Below, piece after piece: positions 63,906-64,000 of a stretch of 64,000 bases of DNA; the first letter of the stretch is position 1; each line of letters begins with the position of its first letter. The stretch lies in NCBI RefSeq assembly GCF_963576615.1, contig NC_088711.1, forward strand, positions 9,790,869-9,854,868. Direction: 5' to 3'. The position numbers and the translations under genes are program-made. The notes beneath the pieces are model-generated. The model made no database searches. It was not told the origin of the DNA and saw only the letters and a list, made by a program, of their open reading frames with translations. Origin of the DNA: Watersipora subatra (Eukaryota > Bryozoa > Gymnolaemata > Cheilostomatida > Watersiporidae).

Positions 63906-64000
63906 GTAAGAATATAATATGGCTAGGATTTGTACATTTGTAGGATCGTCGCCTGGGCAATATTAGCAGTAAACTAGTCTTGGTACCCGGCTATGCTTAT

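Overview
The window is animal nuclear DNA: AT-rich, with short exons in long introns, GT-AG junctions, many minisatellites and several transposon families. Two host genes are recognisable: an animal-type glutamate dehydrogenase and LRRC27. The species cannot be fixed from the sequence; an invertebrate, perhaps a lophotrochozoan, is my inference.

Layout. 1-10139: the 3' ten exons of a mitochondrial-type glutamate dehydrogenase gene (+), with a 14-bp minisatellite seeded on a splice donor and a 2.95-kb, 26-bp minisatellite in the last intron. 10.1-25.7 kb: mostly gene-poor. It holds a possible 76-codon membrane protein, two copies of a TIR element (about 0.9 and 1.3 kb), another MITE inside a local duplication, the last exon of a conserved uncharacterised protein (-), and a decayed Ty3-type integrase. 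25756-36375: LRRC27 (+), 12 exons giving a complete 504-residue frame; its introns hold a Helitron-like element, a tRNA-derived SINE, a 20-bp minisatellite and a hAT-type MITE with a perfect 8-bp target duplication.

37594-52087: a complete 14.5-kb Polinton/Maverick (adintovirus-like) element, bounded by 252-bp terminal inverted repeats that are about 99% identical and by a near-perfect 6-bp target duplication. It carries protein-primed-type DNA polymerase B, a DDE integrase, a packaging ATPase, a major capsid protein, SAP-like modules and about ten small structural or membrane proteins. Genes lie in alternating-strand blocks. Almost every start codon sits in an AATAAATG motif, both back-to-back starts share a palindrome, and all three tail-to-tail junctions carry an AT-rich perfect hairpin. 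The core genes are broken by five in-frame stops (four TGA) and one frameshift, so this copy is a recent but dead insertion. No maturation protease was recognised.

52.1-60.3 kb: AT-rich intergenic DNA with a 5'-truncated non-LTR retrotransposon (-) and a 170-bp tandem duplication around TA repeats. 60346-63905: five phase-compatible exons of an unidentified gene (+) that runs off the right edge. One acceptor of this gene is duplicated on both sides of a transposon fragment, and one intron holds an array of CACCTG E-boxes.
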